A stretch of 37,792 nt of DNA, from the NCBI GenBank assembly GCA_031254575.1, contig JAIRUE010000067.1, forward strand, positions 1 to 37,792. The letters are read 5' to 3'. Numbering within the stretch: the first letter of the stretch is position 1; each line of letters begins with the position of its first letter. The translations under genes were made by a program, and so were the position numbers. Of the stretch, positions 14,537 to 21,960 are shown piece after piece. The notes under the pieces were generated by a model. It ran no database searches and was not told the DNA's origin. It worked only from the letters and a program-made list of their open reading frames with translations. This DNA is from Oscillospiraceae bacterium. Its GTDB lineage: Bacteria; Bacillota; Clostridia; Oscillospirales; UBA929.

Positions 14537-16735
14537 CTAGTATTTCCCAAAGCCATCGCCGTCTGCCGTATACGCCGCCTTCTCCGGCATAGCGATCTGG
14601 CGGCGGCCGGCGGCCGCGGGCAATGTCGCGCGCTGCGCGGGACGGGAGATTTTTTGCTGGCCGCTGTCTTTGAGTTTGAACTGCGCGATCAGTTCCTCCA
14701 GCATGGCCGACTGTCCGCTCATCTCCTCACTGGCGGCGGCGCTTTCCTCGGCGGTCGCGCTGTTCTGCTGCACTACCTGCGCCACCTGGTCAATGCCTTT
14801 GTTGATCTGCGCGATGCCCGCCGACTGTTCGTCGGAGGATTGCGCGATCTGGGAGACAAGCTGGCTCGATTCGTTGATGCCCTGTACGATCTCCGTAAGG
14901 CTGGCCGAGGTCTCCTCCGCGATCCGGCTCCCCAGCTCCGCCTTTTCGGTGGAGTTTGCGATCAGGTTTCCGGTTTCCTTTGCCGCGTCGGCGCTCTTGC
15001 TGGCGAGGCTGCGGACTTCTTCCGCGACCACGGCAAACCCCTTGCCGTGCTGTCCCGCTCTCGCCGCTTCGACGGCGGCGTTGAGGGCGAGGATATTGGT
15101 CTGAAAGGCGATGTCGTCGATAACTTTGATGACTTTGCTGATCTGCTGGCTCGCCGCATTAATCTCCTTGACGGCGTCCATCATCTCCTCCATCTGGCGG
15201 CTGCCCTTTTCGGCGTTTTGCATGATGGTATTGCCAAGAATGGCGGCTTTCCCGGCCATTTCGGCATTCACCTTCGTTTTGTCCGCAATGTCGCTGATAG
15301 AAGCCGAAAGCTGCTCGACAGAGGCGGCCTGCTGGGTCGAGCCCTGCGCGAGAGCCTGAGAGCCGTCCGCGATCTGCTTGGAGCCGCTGGACACCTGCGC
15401 GGTGGACGTACGGATTTCATTCATGGTCTCGTTGGTGCGGTCTACCATATTGTTGATGGCTTTATTCATCACGTCCGCTTCGGAGCGCACGGGAATGGTC
15501 AGGGAATAATCGCCGTCCGCGATCTTGACCATAACATTGGCCTGTTCCTGAATGCTGTTTGAAATATCCGAAAAAGCGCGTTCCAGCAGCGCGATTTCAT
15601 TTTTGGTGGGCGCCGCGTCGGAATCCGCGCGTATACTGCCAATATCGCCCCTGGCAATCCGTTCGGCCATTTCCGTGATGACCGGCATCCTCTTTAGGCC
15701 GTTGTTAAGCAGCAAAAGGATCGCGAAACCCGCAACCACGATAATCACAAGTCCTATGATGACGACCAGCCAAACCAACCGGTTGGACGCCGCGTTTACG
15801 GTGCTTTCGGGGACGACGCCGCAGACGGCCCAATACCTGCCGGTGTCTCCGATCATAACGCCGTTCGCCAGAAATTTCATGTTGGTGTTGGTCACGTCGG
15901 AAAACGCCGTGACGTTGAAGCTGCCGCCGCCGGCCAGCAGCGCGTCAACCTGGGCCGACGAGTCTTTCATCCAGGTGGTCTTATAGCTTTGCAGCACTAA
16001 ATCAGCATTGCTGTGCGTGGCAAACAGCCCGTCGGGCGACAGCGTGAACAGGTAGCCGTCGGCAAGGATTTGCCCCGCGTTCATGACGTTTGTCAATCCT
16101 TCAAGGCTGATATCCATTCCCACGACCCCGATGGCTTTGCCGTTCTCGAGGATCGGAACAGAGATGGAATACATAACGATCGTCTTGCCGCCGACCTCGT
16201 AGGGGTACGGGTCGGTTATATACGGTTTTCCTGACTGTATCGGCGCCAGATAGCCTATCCCGGCCACGGGATCATCATAGCCTATCAGCGGCTCAATATG
16301 AATCGCGCTTCCTTCCTTGAATACGTAAGGGACAAAACGCCCGGAGCCGTCATGAACCTCATCCGCGTTCCTGTATTCATCGTCCCTGCCGTCAAGGGCG
16401 TCCGGCTCCCAGCCCGACCATATGGCCAGCGTATTGGCGCTGGAACCCAGAACATCCACTAAGGTGCTGACAATATCCCCGCGGGGCTCGTCCGAGCTCT
16501 GCCTGAGGTCGTGGACGACGGGGGCCAGCGTGCTGACCATCGCGTATCCGTCGGTGCCGATCGCCTTGAACTCATTGACATACTCGGCCACTTTCGCGTC
16601 GATGATCTCGTTGGTCAGATCATTCGTGGAAGAAGAGGATACCATGCTGATGATGACCACCATCCCGACCACGCCGACGGTCAGCAGGGACATTAAAGGA
16701 ACCAAAACCGCCATTTTAAGGCTTGCCTTTTTCAT
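14537..16735 (-). CDS. Methyl-accepting chemotaxis protein (dCache sensor)
   Basis: A 732-residue membrane chemoreceptor. TM1 spans about residues 9-32; an extracellular double-Cache domain fills ~35-310 ([13 protein letters not shown], then [20 protein letters not shown] and [12 protein letters not shown], typical of dCache_1). TM2 is about 318-342 ([19 protein letters not shown]), a HAMP domain follows to ~395, and the signalling coiled coil runs ~430-700 with the conserved tip [20 protein letters not shown]. It signals through CheA/CheW; dCache domains often bind amino acids or organic acids, but the ligand here is unknown. No C-terminal CheR-binding pentapeptide is seen. It has its own promoter at 16780-16808 and a clear terminator. 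No chemotaxis kinase genes are in the window. Confidence 0.97.
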   Translation of the reverse strand: MKKASLKMAVLVPLMSLLTVGVVGMVVIISMVSSSSTNDLTNEIIDAKVAEYVNEFKAIGTDGYAMVSTLAPVVHDLRQSSDEPRGDIVSTLVDVLGSSANTLAIWSGWEPDALDGRDDEYRNADEVHDGSGRFVPYVFKEGSAIHIEPLIGYDDPVAGIGYLAPIQSGKPYITDPYPYEVGGKTIVMYSISVPILENGKAIGVVGMDISLEGLTNVMNAGQILADGYLFTLSPDGLFATHSNADLVLQSYKTTWMKDSSAQVDALLAGGGSFNVTAFSDVTNTNMKFLANGVMIGDTGRYWAVCGVVPESTVNAASNRLVWLVVIIGLVIIVVAGFAILLLLNNGLKRMPVITEMAERIARGDIGSIRADSDAAPTKNEIALLERAFSDISNSIQEQANVMVKIADGDYSLTIPVRSEADVMNKAINNMVDRTNETMNEIRTSTAQVSSGSKQIADGSQALAQGSTQQAASVEQLSASISDIADKTKVNAEMAGKAAILGNTIMQNAEKGSRQMEEMMDAVKEINAASQQISKVIKVIDDIAFQTNILALNAAVEAARAGQHGKGFAVVAEEVRSLASKSADAAKETGNLIANSTEKAELGSRIAEETSASLTEIVQGINESSQLVSQIAQSSDEQSAGIAQINKGIDQVAQVVQQNSATAEESAAASEEMSGQSAMLEELIAQFKLKDSGQQKISRPAQRATLPAAAGRRQIAMPEKAAYTADGDGFGKY

Positions 16736-16779
16736 TTGAATAAATCCTCCCTCTTCAAACGAAATCGATAGTGTCCATT

Positions 16780-16808
16780 ATTGTACCACTTACTTCGCTA
16801 TTTCACAA
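16780..16808 (-). promoter_or_regulatory. Promoter of the chemoreceptor gene
   Basis: On the minus strand TTGTGA (16803-16808), a 17-bp spacer and TACAAT (16780-16785) lie about 45 bp before the start codon, which has a GGGAGGA ribosome site. This is a housekeeping sigma-A pattern rather than the sigma-D motility type. Confidence 0.6.
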
Positions 16809-16924
16809 CATTTTTTTGCGCACAACTCAATAACGCCGGTCCCCGTCCCGCGCCGGGTAAAACAAATACGCAAGCGCGGCCGTCCGTTCCCGCTTTCCCT
16901 GCGGTAACGGCGCCCGCCGGGCGT

Positions 16925-17392
16925 TTAGAAAACGGTCGGAAGGCCTTTGTCCGGGATCAGCGCGTCGCCCAACGTGGAAAAATCAAAATTCAGCTTGCCT
17001 TCGATTTCAGACAGTTCCAGCGACATAGTCTCCGTTTGGTCGTTGACCATGCGGCACTGGCCGTTGATGCGGGCGCCCTCGTCCGTTTTGAGGATCTGAG
17101 TCGCTATCCCGCCCTCCACATACGCCGTCGCCGTCAGGTATACTGTGGCGTCGCAGATGACGACCCCTTTTGTTTTTCCGGCGATCTCGATTTGCTTTGC
17201 CCGGATGTTCCCTATGACGCTCCCGGTCTCGCCGATTTTCAGAAACCCGTCCAAATCGATGTCGCCCAAATATGTCCCGTTGATAATGACGGTGTCCGAC
17301 CCCGTAAATTTCGCCGCTTCCAGCTTTATGCCCTTCCCGATGACAGTCGTGGACGCAACTTCCGGCATGATCTCGACTTTTTGCTTTTTCAT
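16925..17392 (-). CDS. Bactofilin (polymer-forming cytoskeletal protein)
   Basis: A 155-residue bactofilin (DUF583). The core, about residues 14-105, is the regular beta-helix pattern of short repeats: STTVIGKGIKLEA, then VIINGTYLGDIDLDGFLKIG, GSVIGNIRAKQIEIAGKTKG and AYVEGGIATQIL, with the family's usual Gly-x-Ile spacing. Bactofilins self-assemble without nucleotides into filaments at the membrane and help set cell shape or position wall enzymes. The C-terminal ~50 residues (LSLELSEIEGKLNFDF) are a variable tail. It lies 22 bp downstream of the dehydrogenase gene on the same strand and is probably co-transcribed with it. No peptidase partner (M23 type), often found beside bactofilins, is present here. 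Confidence 0.93.
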   Translation of the reverse strand: MKKQKVEIMPEVASTTVIGKGIKLEAAKFTGSDTVIINGTYLGDIDLDGFLKIGETGSVIGNIRAKQIEIAGKTKGVVICDATVYLTATAYVEGGIATQILKTDEGARINGQCRMVNDQTETMSLELSEIEGKLNFDFSTLGDALIPDKGLPTVF

Positions 17393-17414
17393 TGCCGACT
17401 ACCCCTCTCCCGGT

Positions 17415-18143
17415 TTAATAGGACAACGGCATTCCCCTGTAATCCATATACATGGGGGACGCCAGGTCCATCAGTCTCTTATCGCCGAGCAGCCCGGCGA
17501 TTTTATAGGCCACCTCCAGCGGCTCCTCGGTGGCCTGCTCGTTCAGCTTGCCGCTCATATAGGAACGCAGCCATCCCGGATGCAGGCACAGCACCTTGAC
17601 CCCCAAATGCAGCAGGCTGTGCTGCAAAATCGCCGACTGCATATTCAGAGCCGCCTTGCTCATGCAATAGCCATACTCCCCGTTGCGCCAGTTGCCGCCG
17701 ACCGACCCCGCCTCGGAGGAGATCGTGATAATCGTCTTTCCCTCTCCCCTGACGATCAGATCGATGACCGAACGGGTCACGCGCAGCGGGCCTAACGTGT
17801 TCACGTCGTACAGCCGGTGCATCCCCTCGTAATCCGATTCGCTGAACTCGTCAAAAACCGACCCCCTGCCGGCCTTGCCGGCGATACCGGCCACATTGCA
17901 GAGCAGATCCAGCGAAGCCTCGTTTCCCGCGATAACGCCGGCGGCGGCGGCGACCTGTCCGGGATCGGAGATGTCCAGCGGCAGGAGCGTCAGGCGGCCG
18001 CCGTATTCCTCTTTCAAGGCGCTCAGCTGTTCCCACCCGGGCATATACTGCCCCGCGTAAACCCTGTACCCCTGTTCCAGCAAGACCTGTGTCAACCCGT
18101 GCCCCAGCCCGCGGTCCGCCCCGGTCACATATGCCGTTTTCAT
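17415..18143 (-). CDS. Short-chain dehydrogenase/reductase
   Basis: A 242-residue NAD(P)-dependent oxidoreductase of the classical SDR fold. The cofactor motif TGADRGLG is at residues 7-14, the structural NNAG-type motif is CNVAG, the catalytic Ser is in ITISSEAGSVGG, and the catalytic pair is in YGYCMSK (Tyr and Lys four residues apart), followed by the usual LHPGWLRS segment. The start at MKTAYVTG gives the normal short N-terminus; an earlier in-frame start adds 11 residues with no merit. The substrate is not predictable. It precedes the bactofilin gene by 22 bp. Confidence 0.93.
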   Translation of the reverse strand: MKTAYVTGADRGLGHGLTQVLLEQGYRVYAGQYMPGWEQLSALKEEYGGRLTLLPLDISDPGQVAAAAGVIAGNEASLDLLCNVAGIAGKAGRGSVFDEFSESDYEGMHRLYDVNTLGPLRVTRSVIDLIVRGEGKTIITISSEAGSVGGNWRNGEYGYCMSKAALNMQSAILQHSLLHLGVKVLCLHPGWLRSYMSGKLNEQATEEPLEVAYKIAGLLGDKRLMDLASPMYMDYRGMPLSY

Positions 18144-18315
18144 TTGATCGGTCCCCCACCCATGTAATAAACTCATAAACCGGACGTTTTCTCTAAAGTC
18201 CCACCCACAGTATACACCGCCGGAACCGGTTTTTCAAGCTCCTGACAAACCCCGGCCCGCGGTATCCGGCCGCGCGGATTGTATGTAAACGCCGCAAGCG
18301 GAAGTTTTTAGCTCC

Positions 18316-18960
18316 CTACCGCCTGACAACCGGGTGCCGGATCACTGTTTTCAGTTTATCGGGAGCGCATTTCCGAGGATCGCCCAGATAGATTTCGTGA
18401 TGCCTCCTGGTCTGAGAAATATCGGATTTATAATCCGATCCCGCGATGAATCCGTCTAAAACTTCAATTGTCGCGGGCTCGCCGTCGTAGGAGCCTATGT
18501 GCATGATCTGAGCGCACAGCCCCTCCGTAAAGGAGACAAGCCGCGCAAGCGATAAATCAAGGCCCGGTTTCTTTTTAGCCAGGACCCGCCTCGCTTCCTC
18601 AAAAACCTCCCGTGTCACAAAATCCGGCTGCCGTATCATCGAAGTCCAGTGCAGCTTATCCTTATCTATAATATTCTTCCCGTCAAAATATTCGCCCTCT
18701 CCCCACCACAAGCCTTCCAGCGGCGGGACAACATACTCAAAATAATCCTTCGGCTTCGCTCCGCCCATCTTGCTCATTTTAATGGAATAGGAAAAGCCGT
18801 ACAGCAGTTCCAGAGCCGTTTTATACGCCTGCGCGGTGTTTGGATTTCCTTTGCCGTCCACCATAATGAATGTCATCTCAGGCACGTCGATCACGCCCGG
18901 TTTTGTCTTCGGCAAATACAAATCCCTATTTTCTTTCTTAAAGTCAAACGCTCCCGCCAT
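18316..18960 (-). CDS. GyrI-like domain protein
   Basis: A 214-residue stand-alone GyrI-like/SOUL-fold small-molecule-binding protein of a type common in Firmicutes and other bacteria. Recognisable stretches are the N-terminal FDFKKENRDLYLPK and VPEMTFIMVDGKGNPN, the central PPLEGLWWGEG, and a C-terminal half with QIMHIGSYDGEPATI and HHEIYLGDPRK, all typical of this group. These proteins lack DNA-binding domains; some hydrolyse or sequester cyclopropanoid or drug-like compounds. The ATG has GGGGAGAGGAG upstream. The longer in-frame reading through the tRNA-Pro region is an artefact. It stands alone. Confidence 0.88.
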   Translation of the reverse strand: MAGAFDFKKENRDLYLPKTKPGVIDVPEMTFIMVDGKGNPNTAQAYKTALELLYGFSYSIKMSKMGGAKPKDYFEYVVPPLEGLWWGEGEYFDGKNIIDKDKLHWTSMIRQPDFVTREVFEEARRVLAKKKPGLDLSLARLVSFTEGLCAQIMHIGSYDGEPATIEVLDGFIAGSDYKSDISQTRRHHEIYLGDPRKCAPDKLKTVIRHPVVRR

Positions 18961-19067
18961 GCGGACACTCCTCTCCCCTTCGGTTTCCGCTCCGGGCGGC
19001 GGTACAGAGCCTGAACACGCCAAAACGCCGGACCCGGCGCCAAGGACCGTTGGGTCCAGCGTCACGC

Positions 19068-19144
19068 TGGTCGGGGCTACAGGATTTGAACCTGCGGCCT
19101 CCTGCTCCCAAAGCAGGCGCGCTACCAAGCTGCGCCAAGCCCCG
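19068..19144 (-). tRNA. tRNA-Pro (anticodon TGG)
   Basis: A 77-nt cloverleaf including encoded CCA. Acceptor CGGGGCT/AGCCCCG is perfect, the anticodon stem CCTGC/GCAGG holds the loop TTTGGGA, giving anticodon TGG at 19108-19110. The 3' end runs into a short CCAGCG/CGCTGG hairpin. Its own promoter is at 19158-19186. Confidence 0.97.
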
Positions 19145-19157
19145 ATACTTTTTGTTC

Positions 19158-19186
19158 AGTATACCGCATCACGCCCGCCCTGTAAA
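19158..19186 (-). promoter_or_regulatory. Promoter of tRNA-Pro
   Basis: TTTACA (19181-19186), 17-bp spacer and TATACT (19158-19163) on the minus strand, ending 13 bp before the tRNA. Confidence 0.65.
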
Positions 19187-19190
19187 GCGT

Positions 19191-19266
19191 AAAAAACAGT
19201 CCGGAGGAATTTGAAACGGCAAAAGCGGCGGCATAAACCCGCCGCCCCCGAGCCGGACTGTTTATA
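19191..19266 (-). terminator. Terminator behind the broken flavoprotein genes
   Basis: Outer arms AAACAGTCCGG and CCGGACTGTTT (19194-19204, 19253-19263) enclose an inner GGCGGC/GCCGCC hairpin, and the minus strand ends in TTTTTT. It overlaps the stop codon of the truncated gene at 19262. Confidence 0.7.
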
Positions 19267-19531
19267 AGGCGCCGACAGACGATAACGTGACCGCGGCGGC
19301 TTCCGAGCCCGCTTTCATTGCCGAAAACACATCGTTATTGATCAGATAATCGGTGCTGAAATAAATGTGCTTTATGCTTTCCCGCCGATTGACCGGCAGC
19401 ACTGTTTTTATGTTTGGAAAACCGGCTTGGTCCACCGAACCGATAAAAAAGAATTTTACTTTTTTATGCAGGCTGTCCGCTTCAGCTAAAGATGCTTTTA
19501 CAATCCCGCGCTTTCTCTGAAGCGCCGTCAA
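19262..19531 (-). pseudogene. Truncated pyridoxamine 5'-phosphate oxidase-like protein
   Basis: An 89-residue remnant. Residues ~24-62 fit the first strands of the flavin-binding split-barrel family (general stress protein 26 type): VKFFFIGSVDQAGFPNIKTV and IKHIYFSTD. The rest of the barrel, with the usual 'NTSSxRVxQIxKNPKAxVYF' region, is missing and is replaced by a short unrelated tail before the stop. The N-terminus also lacks a proper start: only a TTG without a ribosome site, directly abutting the nitroreductase scrap. It still ends in a terminator. Function is presumably lost. Confidence 0.6.
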
Positions 19532-19620
19532 AGGAAATCAGCGCCTCGTCCCACCTGTTCCGGCCTGTAACGGCGCACGCTCCTGCGTGACATGATGACC
19601 TCTATGGCGCTGTTTTGCAT
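19528..19620 (-). pseudogene. N-terminal fragment of a nitroreductase
   Basis: A 30-codon remnant beginning at an ATG with a strong GGAGGTG ribosome site. The first 23 residues (SAIEVIMSRRSVRRYRPEQV) are the classical FMN-binding N-terminus of the nitroreductase family; the Arg-rich RRSVRRY segment contacts the FMN phosphate. After that the frame runs into GRGADFL and stops. The remaining ~150 residues of a nitroreductase are absent, so a deletion joined this start to the next remnant. A good promoter remains at 19694-19722. Confidence 0.65.
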
Positions 19621-19693
19621 AGCGACACCTCCATAACGCTTTTTACCACTCGCGCCCGTCCAGACCGCCGGGCGCGGACAATATCTCGTCCCC

Positions 19694-19722
19694 ATTATAG
19701 CAGACAGCAGCCGGTAAGACAA
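19694..19722 (-). promoter_or_regulatory. Promoter upstream of the broken nitroreductase
   Basis: TTGTCT (19717-19722), 17-bp spacer and consensus TATAAT (19694-19699) on the minus strand. It still looks functional although the gene behind it is destroyed. Confidence 0.6.
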
Positions 19723-19763
19723 TACAAGCCGAAACCGTTTTCCTCTAATTTCTAAACAAATGT

Positions 19764-19792
19764 TTGCGTTTTTTCTTTCCCTGTGCTATACT
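19764..19792 (+). promoter_or_regulatory. Promoter of the radical SAM pair
   Basis: TTGCGT (19764-19769), 17-bp spacer and TATACT (19787-19792), 25 bp before the start codon at 19817. Confidence 0.65.
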
Positions 19793-19816
19793 GTTTTTAT
19801 AAAGGGGGCGCACCGG

Positions 19817-21136
19817 ATGGACCGCATGCAAAAACTCAATATTTTGGGCGACGCGGCAAAGTTTGACGCGTCCTGCGCGTCAAGCGGGAGCGGGCGCGCC
19901 GGCAAGCCGGGCCAGCTTGGAAACGCGTTTTCGGCGGGCATCTGCCACACCTGGGGCGCCGACGGGCGGTGTATCTGTTTACTGAAGGTGCTGCAGAGCA
20001 ATGTCTGCATTTATGATTGTCAATATTGCCACAACCGTTGCAGCAACGACGTTCCGCGCGCCACATTCAGGCCGGAGGAGCTTGCAGAGCTGACAGTGCA
20101 GTTTTACCGCCGCAACTATATCGAGGGGTTGTTCCTCTCGTCCGGCGTAATCCGGAACCCCGATTATACAATGGAGCAAATGATACAGACCATGCGCATC
20201 CTGCGCGATACGCACAAGTTCGGCGGCTACATCCATGTCAAGACCATTCCCGGCGCGGATATGCGGCTGGTGACCGGGGCGGGGCTGCTGGCCGACCGCG
20301 TCAGCGTCAATATCGAGCTGCCGTCGTCGGGTTCGCTGGCGCTGCTCGCGCCGGATAAAAAGCCGGAGATGATTTTCTCGCCGATGCGCGGCATTGATTC
20401 GGCGCGCCGGATGTATCTGGAAGACGGCCAAAAGCACCGCCACGCGCCCCTTTTCGCTCCCGCGGGGCAGTCCACGCAGATGATTGTCGGGGCCACCGGA
20501 GACACCGACCGCACCATCCTGCGGCTTTCCGGCGGCCTATACCGGAAGTTCCGGCTCAAACGCGTCTATTTTTCGGCTTATATCCCCGTCGGGACGCACC
20601 CGGCCCTGCCGCCGCGCGAGACCGCCCCCGTGCCGCTGCTGCGGGAGCACCGGCTTTACCAGTCCGACTGGCTGATGCGGTTCTATTCGTTCAGCCCGGA
20701 CGAGATCACCGAAAACGGCGAGCTGCTGGATATGGACGTCGACCCCAAATGCGCGTGGGCGCTGCGCCATCCCGAATTTTTCCCGGTGGAAGCCAATCGC
20801 GCCGACCGTGAGACGCTGCTGCGCGTGCCCGGCGTGGGCGTCAGATCGGCGGATAAAATCATCGAGGCGCGGCGTTACGGCCCGCTTCGCCCCGAAAACC
20901 TGCGCAAACTGGGCATCGTGATGAAGCGGGCGCGCTTTTTCCTCACGGCGGGCGGCAAATACGAGGGCGAGTCCCGCCACGACCACCCGTTCCTGCGCGA
21001 GCTGCTGACAGACCGCTTTGACAACGGGCAGACGTCGCTGTTCGCCGGTCAGGGAGTGAGCGCCCTTCCCCCCGCGCCGGAAGCGCCGGCGGCGGCGCCC
21101 GCCGCTCCGTCTTTCTTAAAAATGATCAACGCATGA
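19817..21136 (+). CDS. Radical SAM protein, putative DNA modification/repair
   Basis: A 439-residue protein of the 'putative DNA modification/repair radical SAM' family (TIGR03916 type). The cluster motif CIYDCQYC is at residues 64-71 (CX3CX2C), with further nearby cysteines (CIC at 52-54, Cys75). Radical-SAM barrel segments follow, for example YIEGLFLSSGVIRNPDYTM and GGYIHVKTIPGAD. Near residues 335-375 a helix-hairpin-helix DNA-binding motif is clear: LLRVPGVGVRSADKIIEARR. The C-terminus is Ala/Pro-rich. The start chosen follows a GGGGGCGC ribosome site; the upstream in-frame ATG lies in the promoter. It overlaps its partner gene by 4 bp. The reaction is not known for the family. Confidence 0.92.
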   Translation: MDRMQKLNILGDAAKFDASCASSGSGRAGKPGQLGNAFSAGICHTWGADGRCICLLKVLQSNVCIYDCQYCHNRCSNDVPRATFRPEELAELTVQFYRRNYIEGLFLSSGVIRNPDYTMEQMIQTMRILRDTHKFGGYIHVKTIPGADMRLVTGAGLLADRVSVNIELPSSGSLALLAPDKKPEMIFSPMRGIDSARRMYLEDGQKHRHAPLFAPAGQSTQMIVGATGDTDRTILRLSGGLYRKFRLKRVYFSAYIPVGTHPALPPRETAPVPLLREHRLYQSDWLMRFYSFSPDEITENGELLDMDVDPKCAWALRHPEFFPVEANRADRETLLRVPGVGVRSADKIIEARRYGPLRPENLRKLGIVMKRARFFLTAGGKYEGESRHDHPFLRELLTDRFDNGQTSLFAGQGVSALPPAPEAPAAAPAAPSFLKMINA

Positions 21137-21891
21137 CAAATCTGTATTATACCCCCACATGGGAGGGGTTTCTGACCGCCGTGTTCGAGGCGTTTGACCG
21201 CGGGCGGCGCGGGGAGACCGTGTCGATCCGCCACCCGCGCGAATCGGCGGAGACGAGCATGTTTGACGCCGCGCCGTGCCATCCTGACCCGGACAAAGCC
21301 GGGCGGGTGGAGCGGGGGATGGCGCGCCTCGCGCCCGGTTTGCCGGAGACGGTTTATATGGCGTGGCTTTCCGAGAGGCCCGGTGTGGAGGACGACCTGC
21401 TGGGACTGCTCGCGCTGGGGTTTGAGCGGAAACGCGACCCGCGCGGGGACATGACCCATCCTTTGGTGATGAGCGTCTCCAAGGCTGCGCGCCAGACGGG
21501 GCAGGAGCGCCAGCGTATGCTTCAGTTTGTGCGCTTTGTGCAGACGCCGGAGGGGATCTATGTCGCCGACATTGAGCCGAACAGCAACGTATTGCCGCTG
21601 ATCGCCGAGCACTTCCACGGGCGGTTCAACGACCAGCGTCTTCTCATCAGGGACCTGCGGCGTCGGCTGGTTCTGGTTTCCCGGCAGAACGGCTGGTTTA
21701 TCCGCGAGCTGGGTCCGGACGAGGAGATCCCTCCCCTCCCGGAGGACGGGCTCTTTGAAGACCTCTGGCGCGGCTACTTCCGGGCCGTATCCAACCCGGC
21801 GCGGAAAAATCTCAGGCTCCAGCAGCATTTTGTCCCTCTGCGCTACCGGGAACACCTGACGGAATTCCAGGCGGGCGCGGCGCGTTTCTAA
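21133..21891 (+). CDS. Partner of the DNA-repair radical SAM protein (TIGR03915/DUF4130-type)
   Basis: A 252-residue protein of the 'probable DNA metabolism protein' family that is nearly always encoded beside the radical SAM protein above, and in other bacteria is fused to a uracil-DNA-glycosylase-like domain. Conserved features are the N-terminal YTPTWEGFLTAVFEAF, the middle VSKAARQTGQERQRMLQFVRF, and the C-terminal LWRGYFRAVSNPARKNLRLQ and HFVPLRYREHLTEF. No glycosylase domain is attached here, so this is the short form. Start and preceding stop overlap (ATGA), indicating coupled translation. A role in DNA base handling is inferred from family association only. Confidence 0.9.
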   Translation: MTNLYYTPTWEGFLTAVFEAFDRGRRGETVSIRHPRESAETSMFDAAPCHPDPDKAGRVERGMARLAPGLPETVYMAWLSERPGVEDDLLGLLALGFERKRDPRGDMTHPLVMSVSKAARQTGQERQRMLQFVRFVQTPEGIYVADIEPNSNVLPLIAEHFHGRFNDQRLLIRDLRRRLVLVSRQNGWFIRELGPDEEIPPLPEDGLFEDLWRGYFRAVSNPARKNLRLQQHFVPLRYREHLTEFQAGAARF

Positions 21892-21900
21892 ACGGGCGGA

Positions 21901-21929
21901 TTGACAACCCCCTGGCGCTGTTATATGAT
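21901..21929 (+). promoter_or_regulatory. Promoter of the GH3 gene
   Basis: Consensus TTGACA (21901-21906), 17-bp spacer and TATGAT (21924-21929), about 30 bp before the ATG, which has GGGGAGG as ribosome site. Confidence 0.72.
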
Positions 21930-21960
21930 ACCCTCATAACCGAAACGGGGAGGATTTGCC

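Noticed and set aside
14444-15562. 372-codon plus-strand open frame opposite the chemoreceptor
   Set aside because: It runs through the terminator hairpin and has no domain; the chemoreceptor is certain.
19018-19063. GGACCC/GGGTCC inverted repeat downstream of tRNA-Pro as a terminator
   Set aside because: Loop of over 15 nt and no proper U-tract; a weak TTTT lies further on. Not convincing enough to list.
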